Shown: in pieces, positions 29,017 to 36,445 of the stretch | Position numbering within the stretch: the stretch's first letter is position 1 | Layout: each line of letters opens with the position of its first letter | Source: Rhodococcus jostii NBRC 16295 | GTDB lineage: Bacteria > Actinomycetota > Actinomycetes > Mycobacteriales > Mycobacteriaceae | Direction of reading: 5' to 3' | Assembly (NCBI RefSeq): GCF_001894825.1 | Contig: NZ_BCWY01000003.1 | Coordinates: 62,001 to 126,000, forward strand | DNA length: 64,000 bases | The notes under the pieces: model-generated | What the model saw: only the letters and a program-made list of their open reading frames with translations | Told to the model about the DNA's origin: nothing | Database searches by the model: none | Translations under genes and position numbers: made by a program

Positions 29017-29071
29017 GGTGAAACGATTAACTTATGGTGGTGAATCGTATCACCGGCTGGATCGCTGTCAA
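29017..29071 (-). promoter_or_regulatory. ThuA operon promoter with twin LacI-type operators
   Basis: Minus-strand -35 TTGACA (29066-29071), 16-bp spacer and -10 TACGAT (29044-29049). Operator O1 GGTGAATCGTATCACC (29039-29054) covers the -10. Operator O2 GGTGAAACGATTAACT (29017-29032) lies 22 bp away centre to centre, two helical turns, on the transcribed side. The LacI gene starts 114 bp away in the other direction. Confidence 0.8.
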
Positions 29072-29184
29072 TGGGTGATGTCGAGGGGAATGTGGAGAGC
29101 GCCCGGGCGCGGGCTAGGATCGGTCTTCGCCAGCTGTGCGCAACGGCCGGTTGTGGCCGATGATCGCCGACGAGGGAGTGCCAC

Positions 29185-30267
29185 TTGGTCACGATGAAAG
29201 ACGTCGCCAAAGCTGCCGGAGTGTCGGTCGCCACCGTCTCCTATGCTTTCAGTAAATCGTCGAAGGTCTCTGCGACACAACGGGAACGCATCTATTCCGT
29301 CGCTGCGGACCTCGGCTACGCCGGCCCGAACATCGCCGGCAGCAGCCTGCGGTCGGGGCGGATCGGCGCTGTCGGCGTGATTGTGCCCGACTCCCCGGTG
29401 CAGGCGCTCGAAGATCCGTCCGTGACCCTGCTGATGAAGGGCATCGCCGAGATCGGGAACTCGGCCGACATCGCCCTCACCCTGTTCCCGGCCTCCCGTG
29501 GTGGCTCCCCCGATTCACCACCGAACTCGCTCGTTCTCCGTGGCCTCGTCGACGGTGTGGTCATCCACAATGTCCCGGACGGTCATCCGCTCGTCGAAGC
29601 GATCATCGCGCGCGGTATCCCGGCCGTCGTCGTCGACTCGCCGAGAAGCGCGGGACTACCGTTCGTGGCCATCGACGACCGGCACGGCGCCTACGTGCAG
29701 ATGGACCACATCCTGACACTGGGCCACCGACGCATCGGGATCATCGTCGACAAGCTCGGCCAGGACACCGAGTGCCGAATGGTCACGCTGGACGACGTGG
29801 GCGCGGCGACCGAACGCAACGCGCGGGAACGGCTTGCCGGCTACTTCGACGCGGCCCGCGACCACCAACTCCCGCCGGAGGAGCTGTCCATCGTCGTCGC
29901 GGGCAACATCGATCGCGCCGCCGGCGCCGAGGCCACCCGGATCCTGCTCGGGTGCGCTCGACCCACCGCCCTCGTCGCGACCTCCGACGTGCACGCCGTG
30001 GCGGCGTGGCAGGTGCTGCGCGAGCGCGGACTCGCCGTGCCCGACGATATGTCCGTCATCGGATTCGACGATGCACCCGTCGCAGAACTTCTCGGTCTCA
30101 GCACAATTCACCAACCGATCGTCGAGAAGGGTCGCGCGGCCGCGACGATCCTGCTCGATCGGCTGGGCGGCGGCACCCGCACACGGTCGTTGATGAAGAC
30201 GTCGCTGGTCGTGCGTGCCAGCACCGCGCCGCCGCGCGAATCGAGCACCGCGCCGCCGCGCGAATGA
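29185..30267 (+). CDS. LacI family regulator 2 (probable regulator of ThuA operon and MFS2)
   Basis: 360-aa LacI/GalR repressor with HTH MKDVAKAAGVSVATVSYAFS and a periplasmic-binding-like domain ending FDDAPVAELLGLSTIHQP. The TTG at 29185 is favoured because GAGGGAG sits 7 nt upstream and the paralogue at 10.5-11.5 kb starts at the equivalent codon; the ATG at 29194 is the alternative. Divergent from the ThuA operon across two perfect-spaced operators. The last 16 residues are two copies of an 8-residue unit created by a DNA tandem repeat. Confidence 0.87.
   Translation: MVTMKDVAKAAGVSVATVSYAFSKSSKVSATQRERIYSVAADLGYAGPNIAGSSLRSGRIGAVGVIVPDSPVQALEDPSVTLLMKGIAEIGNSADIALTLFPASRGGSPDSPPNSLVLRGLVDGVVIHNVPDGHPLVEAIIARGIPAVVVDSPRSAGLPFVAIDDRHGAYVQMDHILTLGHRRIGIIVDKLGQDTECRMVTLDDVGAATERNARERLAGYFDAARDHQLPPEELSIVVAGNIDRAAGAEATRILLGCARPTALVATSDVHAVAAWQVLRERGLAVPDDMSVIGFDDAPVAELLGLSTIHQPIVEKGRAAATILLDRLGGGTRTRSLMKTSLVVRASTAPPRESSTAPPRE
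30220..30265 (+). repeat. 24-bp tandem repeat at the 3' end of lacI2
   Basis: A 22-bp identical segment occurs at 30220-30241 and 30244-30265 (period 24 bp, in frame), encoding STAPPRES and STAPPRE. The unit is GC-rich and ends at the stop codon; it looks like a recent slippage duplication. Confidence 0.8.
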
Positions 30268-30313
30268 TGGCGATGCGCCACGACGGCCGGGCGCCATCCC
30301 GCATGATGGATCG

Positions 30314-31198
30314 ATGACGAGTGCGGTGCCGCGACTGGGCGTGACCTTCATACCGACGATCGAACCCGAGCAGTTGAAGGACTTCGCGCGGGTGGCCGAG
30401 GACAGTGGCCTCGACGAGATCTGGTTGTGGGAAGACTGTTTCAAGGAGAGCGGCGTGGCGTCGGCCGCCGCAGCACTCGCGTGGACGGAGCGAATCCACG
30501 TCGGTGTCGGGTTGATGCCCGTACCGTTGCGCAACGTCGCGCTCACCGCGATGGAGATCGCCACGCTCACCCGGTTGTTCCCCGGTCGAGTGATCGCGGG
30601 CGTCGGGCACGGGGTGCAGAGGTGGATGGAGCAGGTGGGCGCGCGGGCGGCGTCACCGATGACGCTCCTCGAGGAGTATGCGGTGGCGCTCCGCGCGCTG
30701 TTGGACGGTGAGTCGGTGAGCACGGACGGCCGGTTTGTCCGGCTCGACGGTGTGAAGCTCGACTGGCCTCCCACCGAACGGGTTCCGTTGATGCTCGGCG
30801 GCGAGGGCCCCAAGTCGATCCGCCTTGCGGCGCGTCTGGGTGACGGCAACCTCGTCACCTCCGCGGTCGGTGACGACGAGATCCGCAGGACCCGCGACCT
30901 GATCGTCGAGGAGATCGGCGCCGATCGGGCGTCGTCGCATCGCATGGTCGTCCCGAAGATCGCCGCCACCGGCGACGGTGCGCAGCGACGGGTGGACGAG
31001 GAAGTGGCGCGGTGGGAGAAACCGGCCGACGCGGGAATCGGCGTCGCGGGCGACGCGAGCACCATCGCCGCGGAGGTGCGGAGACTCGCCGGGCTGGGCG
31101 CGACCTCCGTGGCAATCGCGCCGACCGAGGACGAACCTGATCTGCTGGGATTCGTCGAGTTCCTCGGCCGTGACGTCAAACCCCTACTCCCCATGTGA
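30314..31198 (+). CDS. LLM-class (F420-dependent type) oxidoreductase
   Basis: 294-aa luciferase-like TIM-barrel oxidoreductase. Typical segments are FARVAEDSGLDEIWLWED near the N-terminus, RVIAGVGHG in the middle and LMLGGEGPKSIRLAARLGDG for cofactor-phosphate binding. This class in actinobacteria commonly uses F420, sometimes FMN; the cofactor cannot be fixed from sequence. ATG at 30314 gives MTSAVPRLGVTFIP. It follows lacI2 by 46 bp in the same direction and ends in a hairpin that overlaps its stop codon. Substrate unknown. Confidence 0.82.
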   Translation: MTSAVPRLGVTFIPTIEPEQLKDFARVAEDSGLDEIWLWEDCFKESGVASAAAALAWTERIHVGVGLMPVPLRNVALTAMEIATLTRLFPGRVIAGVGHGVQRWMEQVGARAASPMTLLEEYAVALRALLDGESVSTDGRFVRLDGVKLDWPPTERVPLMLGGEGPKSIRLAARLGDGNLVTSAVGDDEIRRTRDLIVEEIGADRASSHRMVVPKIAATGDGAQRRVDEEVARWEKPADAGIGVAGDASTIAAEVRRLAGLGATSVAIAPTEDEPDLLGFVEFLGRDVKPLLPM

Positions 31199-31234
31199 GT
31201 GGCAAAGAGTGCCCGGGCACACATTGCCACTCAC
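31195..31234. terminator. Bidirectional terminator-like palindrome
   Basis: GTGAGTGGCAA (31195-31205) pairs with TTGCCACTCAC (31224-31234), and the loop contains a second palindrome TGCCCGGGCA. It overlaps the LLM gene stop and lies 7 bp before the convergent epimerase stop. Confidence 0.75.
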
Positions 31235-31241
31235 GTGGGGG

Positions 31242-32276
31242 TCAGGTGCTGGTCGGCCAGGTGTCGGACAGGGTGTAGCCGGTGGGGAACGGGTCGGCGG
31301 GGTCGAGGCCGACCTGGCTGAGTTCGGTGATGTACGCCTGGCCGCTCACCCGCGGGACGACGGCGTCGTACGTTCCGACCTTCGTGAGCCTGTCGATGCG
31401 ACTCTCGAAGCGACTGCCGATCACCGATTCGTGGACGAACTTCTCCCCGACCTCGATGAGCCCCTTCGCCTTCAACACCGCGAGCCGGGCGGACGTCCCG
31501 GTGCCGCACGGCGACCGGTCGAGCCGGCCGGGGGAGACCACCACGGCATTCCGCGCGGTGAGGACCCCCTCGGTGCGGGACAGCGGTCCGACGAATTCGG
31601 TCTGGGTGATGCCGGCGAATTCGGGATTCGTGGGGTGGACGGCGGGGATTTGTTCGGCGGCAGCGGTCTTGAGTTTCTGCCCGAGGTCGCAGATGTCGCG
31701 TGCCTCGTCGGGCTGCAGCTTCACACCGACTTGGTCGGCGTCGGCGAGGACGTAGGCCATGCCACCCCACGCGACGTCGACGGTGAGGGTGCCGTAGCCG
31801 TCGAGTTCGAGCGGCACCCCGATCTCGTAGGCGAATGCGGGCTGATTTTCGAATTCGACGCTCGTTACCTTGCCGTTCTCGCAGGTGCAGCGAATGCGAA
31901 TGAGCCCGGCGGGCGCTTCCAGCACGATGTCGGTGACCGGTTCGACCATGGGAATCATGCCGGTTTCCAGCAGTGCGGTGGCCACACACATGGTGTTGCT
32001 GCCCGACATGGCGGGGTATTCCGTGGACTCGGCGATGACGTAGCCCATCTGCGCTTCGGGGTCAGTCGCCGGGACGACGAAATTGACGCACTGGGTCACC
32101 GAGCCCCGCGGCTCGTGGAGCAGAAGCTGCCGGAGATCGTCGCGGTGCTCGCGGAAGTACTTCATCTTGTCGAAGACCGTGGCGCCGGGGACGTCGCCGA
32201 TTCCGCCGGTGACGACGTTGTTGATCTCGCCACCGACATGACACTTGACTACGTTGACTACTCGACTCCAGCGCAC
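31242..32276 (-). CDS. Proline racemase family enzyme, Ser/Cys type (hydroxyproline 2-epimerase candidate)
   Basis: 344-aa proline-racemase-superfamily protein. The first catalytic position, usually Cys in MCGHG, is Ser91 here (AMSGSNT). The second is Cys257 in DRSPCGTGTSA. Published work on this superfamily recognises Ser/Cys members as 4- or 3-hydroxyproline epimerases. GTG at 32276 is set by GGAGG 7 nt upstream; longer readings run through a non-coding palindrome. Next upstream gene is a DHDPS-family lyase, matching the epimerase/deaminase pairing of trans-4-hydroxyproline catabolism. Racemase activity on other amino acids is possible. Confidence 0.82.
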   Translation of the reverse strand: MRWSRVVNVVKCHVGGEINNVVTGGIGDVPGATVFDKMKYFREHRDDLRQLLLHEPRGSVTQCVNFVVPATDPEAQMGYVIAESTEYPAMSGSNTMCVATALLETGMIPMVEPVTDIVLEAPAGLIRIRCTCENGKVTSVEFENQPAFAYEIGVPLELDGYGTLTVDVAWGGMAYVLADADQVGVKLQPDEARDICDLGQKLKTAAAEQIPAVHPTNPEFAGITQTEFVGPLSRTEGVLTARNAVVVSPGRLDRSPCGTGTSARLAVLKAKGLIEVGEKFVHESVIGSRFESRIDRLTKVGTYDAVVPRVSGQAYITELSQVGLDPADPFPTGYTLSDTWPTST

Positions 32277-32363
32277 GATCTTCCTCCGTGTGTTCGTCTG
32301 CGTTGCGGTGCCCGGGTTCCACCCTGCCAGGGCTCGACTTCTCTGCACCTGCCGGCGAGAGGC

Positions 32364-32394
32364 GAGGCCGGCAGCAGGGGTAGCTGCCGGCCTC
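32364..32394. terminator. Strong hairpin between epimerase and the 150-bp palindrome
   Basis: GAGGCCGGCAGC (32364-32375) pairs exactly with GCTGCCGGCCTC (32383-32394) around AGGGGTA. It lies 220 bp past the DHDPS-like stop and could attenuate read-through into the epimerase gene. Confidence 0.7.
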
Positions 32395-32456
32395 TGCGCA
32401 CGTGTCGGGGAAGGATCACTCCGTGATGAACGCGCGCGGTCTTCGGGGAAGGACAT

Positions 32457-32606
32457 GTCTCCCAATCCCCATTTCGGCGCTCCTGGCGCCCAATCGCCGC
32501 CCTGCTGCGTTGTCGTCGGCGCCGATACAACAGCGGTATCGGCTTCTCCTCCGCCTTGCCGGACGACGATTGTTTCGCCAGGTGCATCCGAGAGGGATTG
32601 GGCGAC
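32457..32606. repeat. 150-bp imperfect palindrome in the DHDPS-epimerase gap
   Basis: The segment is symmetric about position 32532. Matching arm pieces are GTC.CCCAATCCC (32457-32469) with GGGATTGGG.GAC (32594-32606), CCTGGCG (32482-32488) with CGCCAGG (32576-32582), and GCCGATAC (32521-32528) with GTATCGGC (32536-32543). Arms are diverged between these anchors. No convincing gene lies here on either strand. It could be a miniature inverted-repeat element or a large structured leader for the epimerase transcript; it is not a match to a riboswitch I know. Confidence 0.75.
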
Positions 32607-32614
32607 AAGCCCTA

Positions 32615-33511
32615 CTAGCGGGCGTAGGTGAGCCCGGTCTCGGCGATGAGCTTGGTGAGTTCTTCCTTCTTGTCCGCAGGCAGTTCGCCGTATGGCGCGC
32701 GGGGAACTCCGAGGTCGACGCCGACGGCCTGAGCGGCGGCCTTGGTGGCCACTGCGTAGCCTTCCTTGCCCAGGAAGTCGAGGACGTTCCACAACCGCTT
32801 GAAGATCTCGAGGGCCTCGGTGTACTTGCCGGCCTTGGCGAGTTCGTAGATCGCGACGCACTCCCTGGGGGCGAAGTTGGGTGCACCCCAGATGGAGCCG
32901 GCGGCACCGGCGGAGAACGCGGGCAGCACGATGGTGTCCCAGCCGACGAACGTGTCGATGGCGTCGCCGAGGTTGAAGATGAGGTCGAAGGCCTGCTCGA
33001 TCGACCCGGACGTGTCCTTGATGTACTTGACGGCGTCGGTGCGTTCGAGCAGTTCACGGTAGAACGGGCGGTCGAGGTTCATTCCTGTGACACCCGGCAG
33101 GTTGTAGGCGATCACCGGGATGTTCGCCGCTTCGCCGACGGTGGCGAAGTACTCGATGACCTCGTGGCGCGTGGGAGCCTCGTAGAAGGGCTGCACGAGC
33201 AGGACGGCGTCGGCGCCGGCGTCGGCTGCGTGCCGGGACAGTTCGATGGCCTCCGCAGTGCGGGTGGATCCGGTCTGGGGTGCGACCGGCACGCGACCGG
33301 CGGCCTGGTCGATGACGACCGTGTTGACGCGCTTGCGTTCGTCGAGCGTGAGCGCCGCGAACTCTCCGGTGCTGCCTCCGGGGACCAGGCCGTGCAGTCC
33401 GTTGTCGATCAGGAAGTCGACGTGGTTGCGCAGCGCGCCTTCGTCGACGGATCCGTCCTGGGCGAAGGGTGTGGAGACGGCGGCGAGGATGCCACCCAGC
33501 TTCTTGGTCAT
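32615..33511 (-). CDS. DHDPS-family lyase/deaminase (4-hydroxy-pyrroline-2-carboxylate deaminase candidate)
   Basis: 298-aa TIM barrel of the dihydrodipicolinate synthase family. Schiff-base Lys165 is in VKYIKDTSG, catalytic Tyr136 in VIAYNLPGVTG, and GGSTGEF (45-51) is the carboxylate-binding loop. ATG at 33511 with AAGGA. Not lysine biosynthetic in context: it lies beside a hydroxyproline-epimerase-like gene and under TTGTCGACAA boxes. In hydroxyproline catabolism this family deaminates pyrroline-4-hydroxy-2-carboxylate to 2-oxoglutarate semialdehyde. KDG/N-acetylneuraminate-type aldolase activity is an alternative. Confidence 0.82.
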   Translation of the reverse strand: MTKKLGGILAAVSTPFAQDGSVDEGALRNHVDFLIDNGLHGLVPGGSTGEFAALTLDERKRVNTVVIDQAAGRVPVAPQTGSTRTAEAIELSRHAADAGADAVLLVQPFYEAPTRHEVIEYFATVGEAANIPVIAYNLPGVTGMNLDRPFYRELLERTDAVKYIKDTSGSIEQAFDLIFNLGDAIDTFVGWDTIVLPAFSAGAAGSIWGAPNFAPRECVAIYELAKAGKYTEALEIFKRLWNVLDFLGKEGYAVATKAAAQAVGVDLGVPRAPYGELPADKKEELTKLIAETGLTYAR

Positions 33512-33557
33512 GTTGTGTCCTTGTTCGGTAGTGGTGGTCGAGAGCTGTCGTGTGGGG

Positions 33558-33625
33558 TTGTCGACTCGGACTCCCGGGGTCTCACTCCGGTCTCCGACAA
33601 TTGTTACATTGGCGATTGTCGACAA
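33558..33625. promoter_or_regulatory. GntR-type boxes upstream of the DHDPS-family gene
   Basis: A perfect TTGTCGACAA palindrome at 33616-33625 and a partial TTGTCGACTC at 33558-33567 lie between the MFS3 stop and the lyase start. A further ACAATTGT palindrome sits at about 33597-33604. Confidence 0.7.
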
Positions 33626-33692
33626 GAGAACGATATTGAATCTAAGGTCGATCCCGGGTGGTGTCAAGGGATCGGCGGTGGTTTCTCGGCCG

Positions 33693-35033
33693 CTATTCGC
33701 CCACGGTGAGGGGATCGCGCCGGAGGGGTTCTGCCGCGATCCTCGCGTCGACCGTGCGGCCTGCGGTTTCGTGGAGTGTCGCCGCCGCGATTATGGCCAT
33801 CACGCCCGTGACGATCAGGATGACCGACGGAGACAGCGGACTGCCGGTCGTGGCGATCAGATAGGTCGCCACATAGGGGGCCGTGCCGCCGAAGATCGCG
33901 ACCGAGATGTTGAATCCGATCGAGAATCCTGCGTACCGAACGCGACTCGGGAATATCTCCACCATCGCGGCGCCCGACGCCGACATGAACATGGCGAGGC
34001 AGATTCCCATCGCGGAGTGCGCAACGACGATCGCGGCAACGTTCCCCGTCGCGAACACCATGAACGCGGGATACACGATCAGCGTGCTCGAGACGGCGCC
34101 GAGGATGATCACCGGTTTACGCCCGTAGCGGTCCGAGAAGCGGGCGAACACGAAGATGGCGACCGCCGCCGAGCACAGGCAGGTGACCGTCGAGGCCGAT
34201 GCCAGGCCGAACGAGAATCCCACCTCGGACTGCAGATACGTCTCCATGTAGACGAAGATGAAGTAGAACGCCGCGGCCTGGAGCGCAATACAACCGACCA
34301 CCTGCAGGATCTGGCGGCGACTGGTCGACAGTGCGTCCTTGACCGGCGATTCGCTGACCTCGCCCGAGGATTGAAGCCGTTCGAATTCCGCTGTGTCGCT
34401 CAGCTTCAGGCGAATGTAGAGTCCGACCAGGCCGAGCGGTCCCGCGATGAGGAACGGGATGCGCCAACCCCATTCGAACATTGCCGTCTCGCTCAGTGCG
34501 GCGTTGAGGCCGAGGATGAGCACCGAGGCGGCCGCGTTGGCCAGATAGCTGGAGCAGTGCCAGAAGCTGACGGTGCGCGCCCGTCGACCGCGCTTCGCGG
34601 ATTCGACGAGGAACGTCGCCGCACCGCCGGGTTCGCCGCCGGCAGCGAAACCCTGGATGATCCGCAGCGTCACCAGCAGGGCCGGGGCTGCGAGGCCGAT
34701 GGTGGCGTATCCCGGCAGCAGGCCGACCGCGAACGTCGACAGCGACATCAGAATGATCACCGTCGCCAGGATCTTCTTGCGCCCGACCTTGTCTCCGAGC
34801 CGTCCGAAGACGAAGCCGCCGATGGGGTTCATCAGGAACGCGACCCCGAATGCGGCGAACGTCGCCAGCAGGCTCGTCGCCGGGTTCTCGGAGGGAAAGA
34901 AGATCTGGCCGAGCAGGACGGCGAGAAATCCGTATGCCGCGAAGTCGAACCAGGTGATGAAGTTTCCGATCGCGGCGGCCGTGATGGCCCGCCGCATCTC
35001 GGTGCCGTGTAGTCCGCCCTGTACTTCCGTCAT
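33693..35033 (-). CDS. MHS-family MFS transporter (ProP/ShiA-like)
   Basis: 446-aa metabolite:H+ symporter. The opening RRAITAAAIGNFITWFDFAAYGFLA, motif FGRLGDKVGRKKIL after TM2 and FSDRYGRKPVIILG after the central loop identify the MHS group, which includes proline/betaine, shikimate, citrate and 2-oxoglutarate carriers. About 12 membrane segments. ATG at 35033; a weak ribosome-binding site. A perfect GntR-type box 26 bp upstream places it in the same proposed regulon as the lyase and epimerase, so it is a candidate carrier for their substrate. Confidence 0.85.
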   Translation of the reverse strand: MTEVQGGLHGTEMRRAITAAAIGNFITWFDFAAYGFLAVLLGQIFFPSENPATSLLATFAAFGVAFLMNPIGGFVFGRLGDKVGRKKILATVIILMSLSTFAVGLLPGYATIGLAAPALLVTLRIIQGFAAGGEPGGAATFLVESAKRGRRARTVSFWHCSSYLANAAASVLILGLNAALSETAMFEWGWRIPFLIAGPLGLVGLYIRLKLSDTAEFERLQSSGEVSESPVKDALSTSRRQILQVVGCIALQAAAFYFIFVYMETYLQSEVGFSFGLASASTVTCLCSAAVAIFVFARFSDRYGRKPVIILGAVSSTLIVYPAFMVFATGNVAAIVVAHSAMGICLAMFMSASGAAMVEIFPSRVRYAGFSIGFNISVAIFGGTAPYVATYLIATTGSPLSPSVILIVTGVMAIIAAATLHETAGRTVDARIAAEPLRRDPLTVGE

Positions 35034-35058
35034 GAGTCATCCGATCGGTCGAGGTCTA

Positions 35059-35068
35059 TTGTCGACAA
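35059..35068. promoter_or_regulatory. GntR-type box upstream of MFS3
   Basis: TTGTCGACAA, perfect 10-bp palindrome, 26 bp before the transporter start and 43 bp after the preceding operon's stop. Confidence 0.7.
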
Positions 35069-35110
35069 GGTGTGTGCGGGGTGATGCTGTGCTGCACCGA
35101 GTTTCGGTGC

Positions 35111-36445
35111 TCAGCTGCAGCGGGAGGGGATGAATTCCCCGACCGCATTGGGCGTGGTTCCCGCGTGAGGCGCGTTCGCCAGCCCGACGGTCACGGGCCC
35201 CGACGCCGGGTCGACGGAGTCCATGATCGACCACGGCACCCGGAAGACTCGTCCCGGCGAGGCCGCCCAGGGGAGGATTTTGGTCGCGACGACGCGACCC
35301 CGTTGTGCGACGGTCACCTTCGGGAACCGGACAAGGTGATCGGTCCACAGCAGCAGCCGCTTCCGCGGCGGGGCCGGGTCACCCGCCCGAAGGATTCCCG
35401 GTGACACCCAGCGGAACGGCGGGGCCGCGAGGATGCGCACCGTGGTCGCGTTCGGATCGATCGCCTCGCCGGCGTCGAGGAACGCGGCTACCCGGTCTGC
35501 GACGAAAGTGCCGTCGAGTGCTGCGATGTCGGCGGTGTCGACCGGGTGCAGGACGTTGCCCGCGGCGAAGACACCCGGCTGGCTGGTACGCAGGGCGGTA
35601 TCGACCAGCGGACCCTTCGTACCGGGGTCGACGGTGATACCCGCAGTGCGCGCGAGTTCGTGGTCCGGGATCCAGTCGCCGGTGAAGACGACGGTGTCGC
35701 ATGCGACGATCTCGCGTGCGCCGGTGTCGAGGTTCTCGATCTCGACCCCCTCCAGATTCCCGCGACCGATGATCCGGACGACGCGGGTGCGGGTCGCGAT
35801 CGGGAGCCGGAACAGTGCCTTGCCGGGAATATTGAAGGCCGCGTAGGACTCCGGCGACGGGTACTGCGTCGTCATGAGCACGGTCGTGCACCCGGCATGC
35901 TTCAGCGTCATGACCGCGGACCAGCTCACCAGTTCACCCCCGACGACCACCGCGCGTTTCCCGACGCGGCCGTGGTGCAGGTGCACGATGTTCTGCAACT
36001 GTCCGGTGGTGTAGACCCCGGAGGGCCGGTCGCCGGGAATCATCCGGGCCGGACGGGCCCGCTCGCGGGCACCGGTGGCCAGGACGAGCGCCCTCGACTC
36101 GATGCGGAGGAGGCCCGCGGGTGAGGTGACATCGAGTGCGCCGTCGGGATGCACCGCCGTCACCGTCGCGTTCGGCATAATGTCGGCTCCCGCGGACTCG
36201 GCCTCCCGCACCAGGCGTTCGGCGTAGGCCGGGCCGCCGAGGAACGTGTGCATGTCGCGGATGCCGTAGCCGGGGTGATCGCAATGGCGCGGGATCCCAC
36301 CCGCACGGCTTTCGCGGTCCAGGACGAGGGCCTGGCGCCCGTGCACCCTGCCGAGTTGCGTGGCCGCAGCCAACCCCGCCGGTCCTGCGCCGACGATCGC
36401 GACGTCGGCGGATATCACGGTGCGTGAGGTGTTCGGTGCACTCAT
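35111..36445 (-). CDS. NAD(P)/FAD-dependent oxidoreductase (GlpB/HcnA-like subunit)
   Basis: 444-aa pyridine nucleotide-disulfide-type flavoprotein with FAD motif VAIVGAGPAGLAAATQLG, a second fold at RAVVVGGELVSWSAV and the late FAD signature GVFAAGNVLHP. No redox-disulfide motif is seen. The ATG overlaps the stop of the DAO subunit (ATGA), strongly suggesting an enzyme complex of the two, as in anaerobic glycerol-3-phosphate dehydrogenases or D-hydroxyproline/octopine-type dehydrogenases. It is the last gene of an operon that begins with the amino-acid permease. Confidence 0.8.
   Translation of the reverse strand: MSAPNTSRTVISADVAIVGAGPAGLAAATQLGRVHGRQALVLDRESRAGGIPRHCDHPGYGIRDMHTFLGGPAYAERLVREAESAGADIMPNATVTAVHPDGALDVTSPAGLLRIESRALVLATGARERARPARMIPGDRPSGVYTTGQLQNIVHLHHGRVGKRAVVVGGELVSWSAVMTLKHAGCTTVLMTTQYPSPESYAAFNIPGKALFRLPIATRTRVVRIIGRGNLEGVEIENLDTGAREIVACDTVVFTGDWIPDHELARTAGITVDPGTKGPLVDTALRTSQPGVFAAGNVLHPVDTADIAALDGTFVADRVAAFLDAGEAIDPNATTVRILAAPPFRWVSPGILRAGDPAPPRKRLLLWTDHLVRFPKVTVAQRGRVVATKILPWAASPGRVFRVPWSIMDSVDPASGPVTVGLANAPHAGTTPNAVGEFIPSRCS

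Noticed and set aside
32457-32606. Glycine or cobalamin riboswitch
   Set aside because: Fragments such as GCGCCGAA and GCCACTG-like strings occur nearby, but the conserved core order of either riboswitch is not present.
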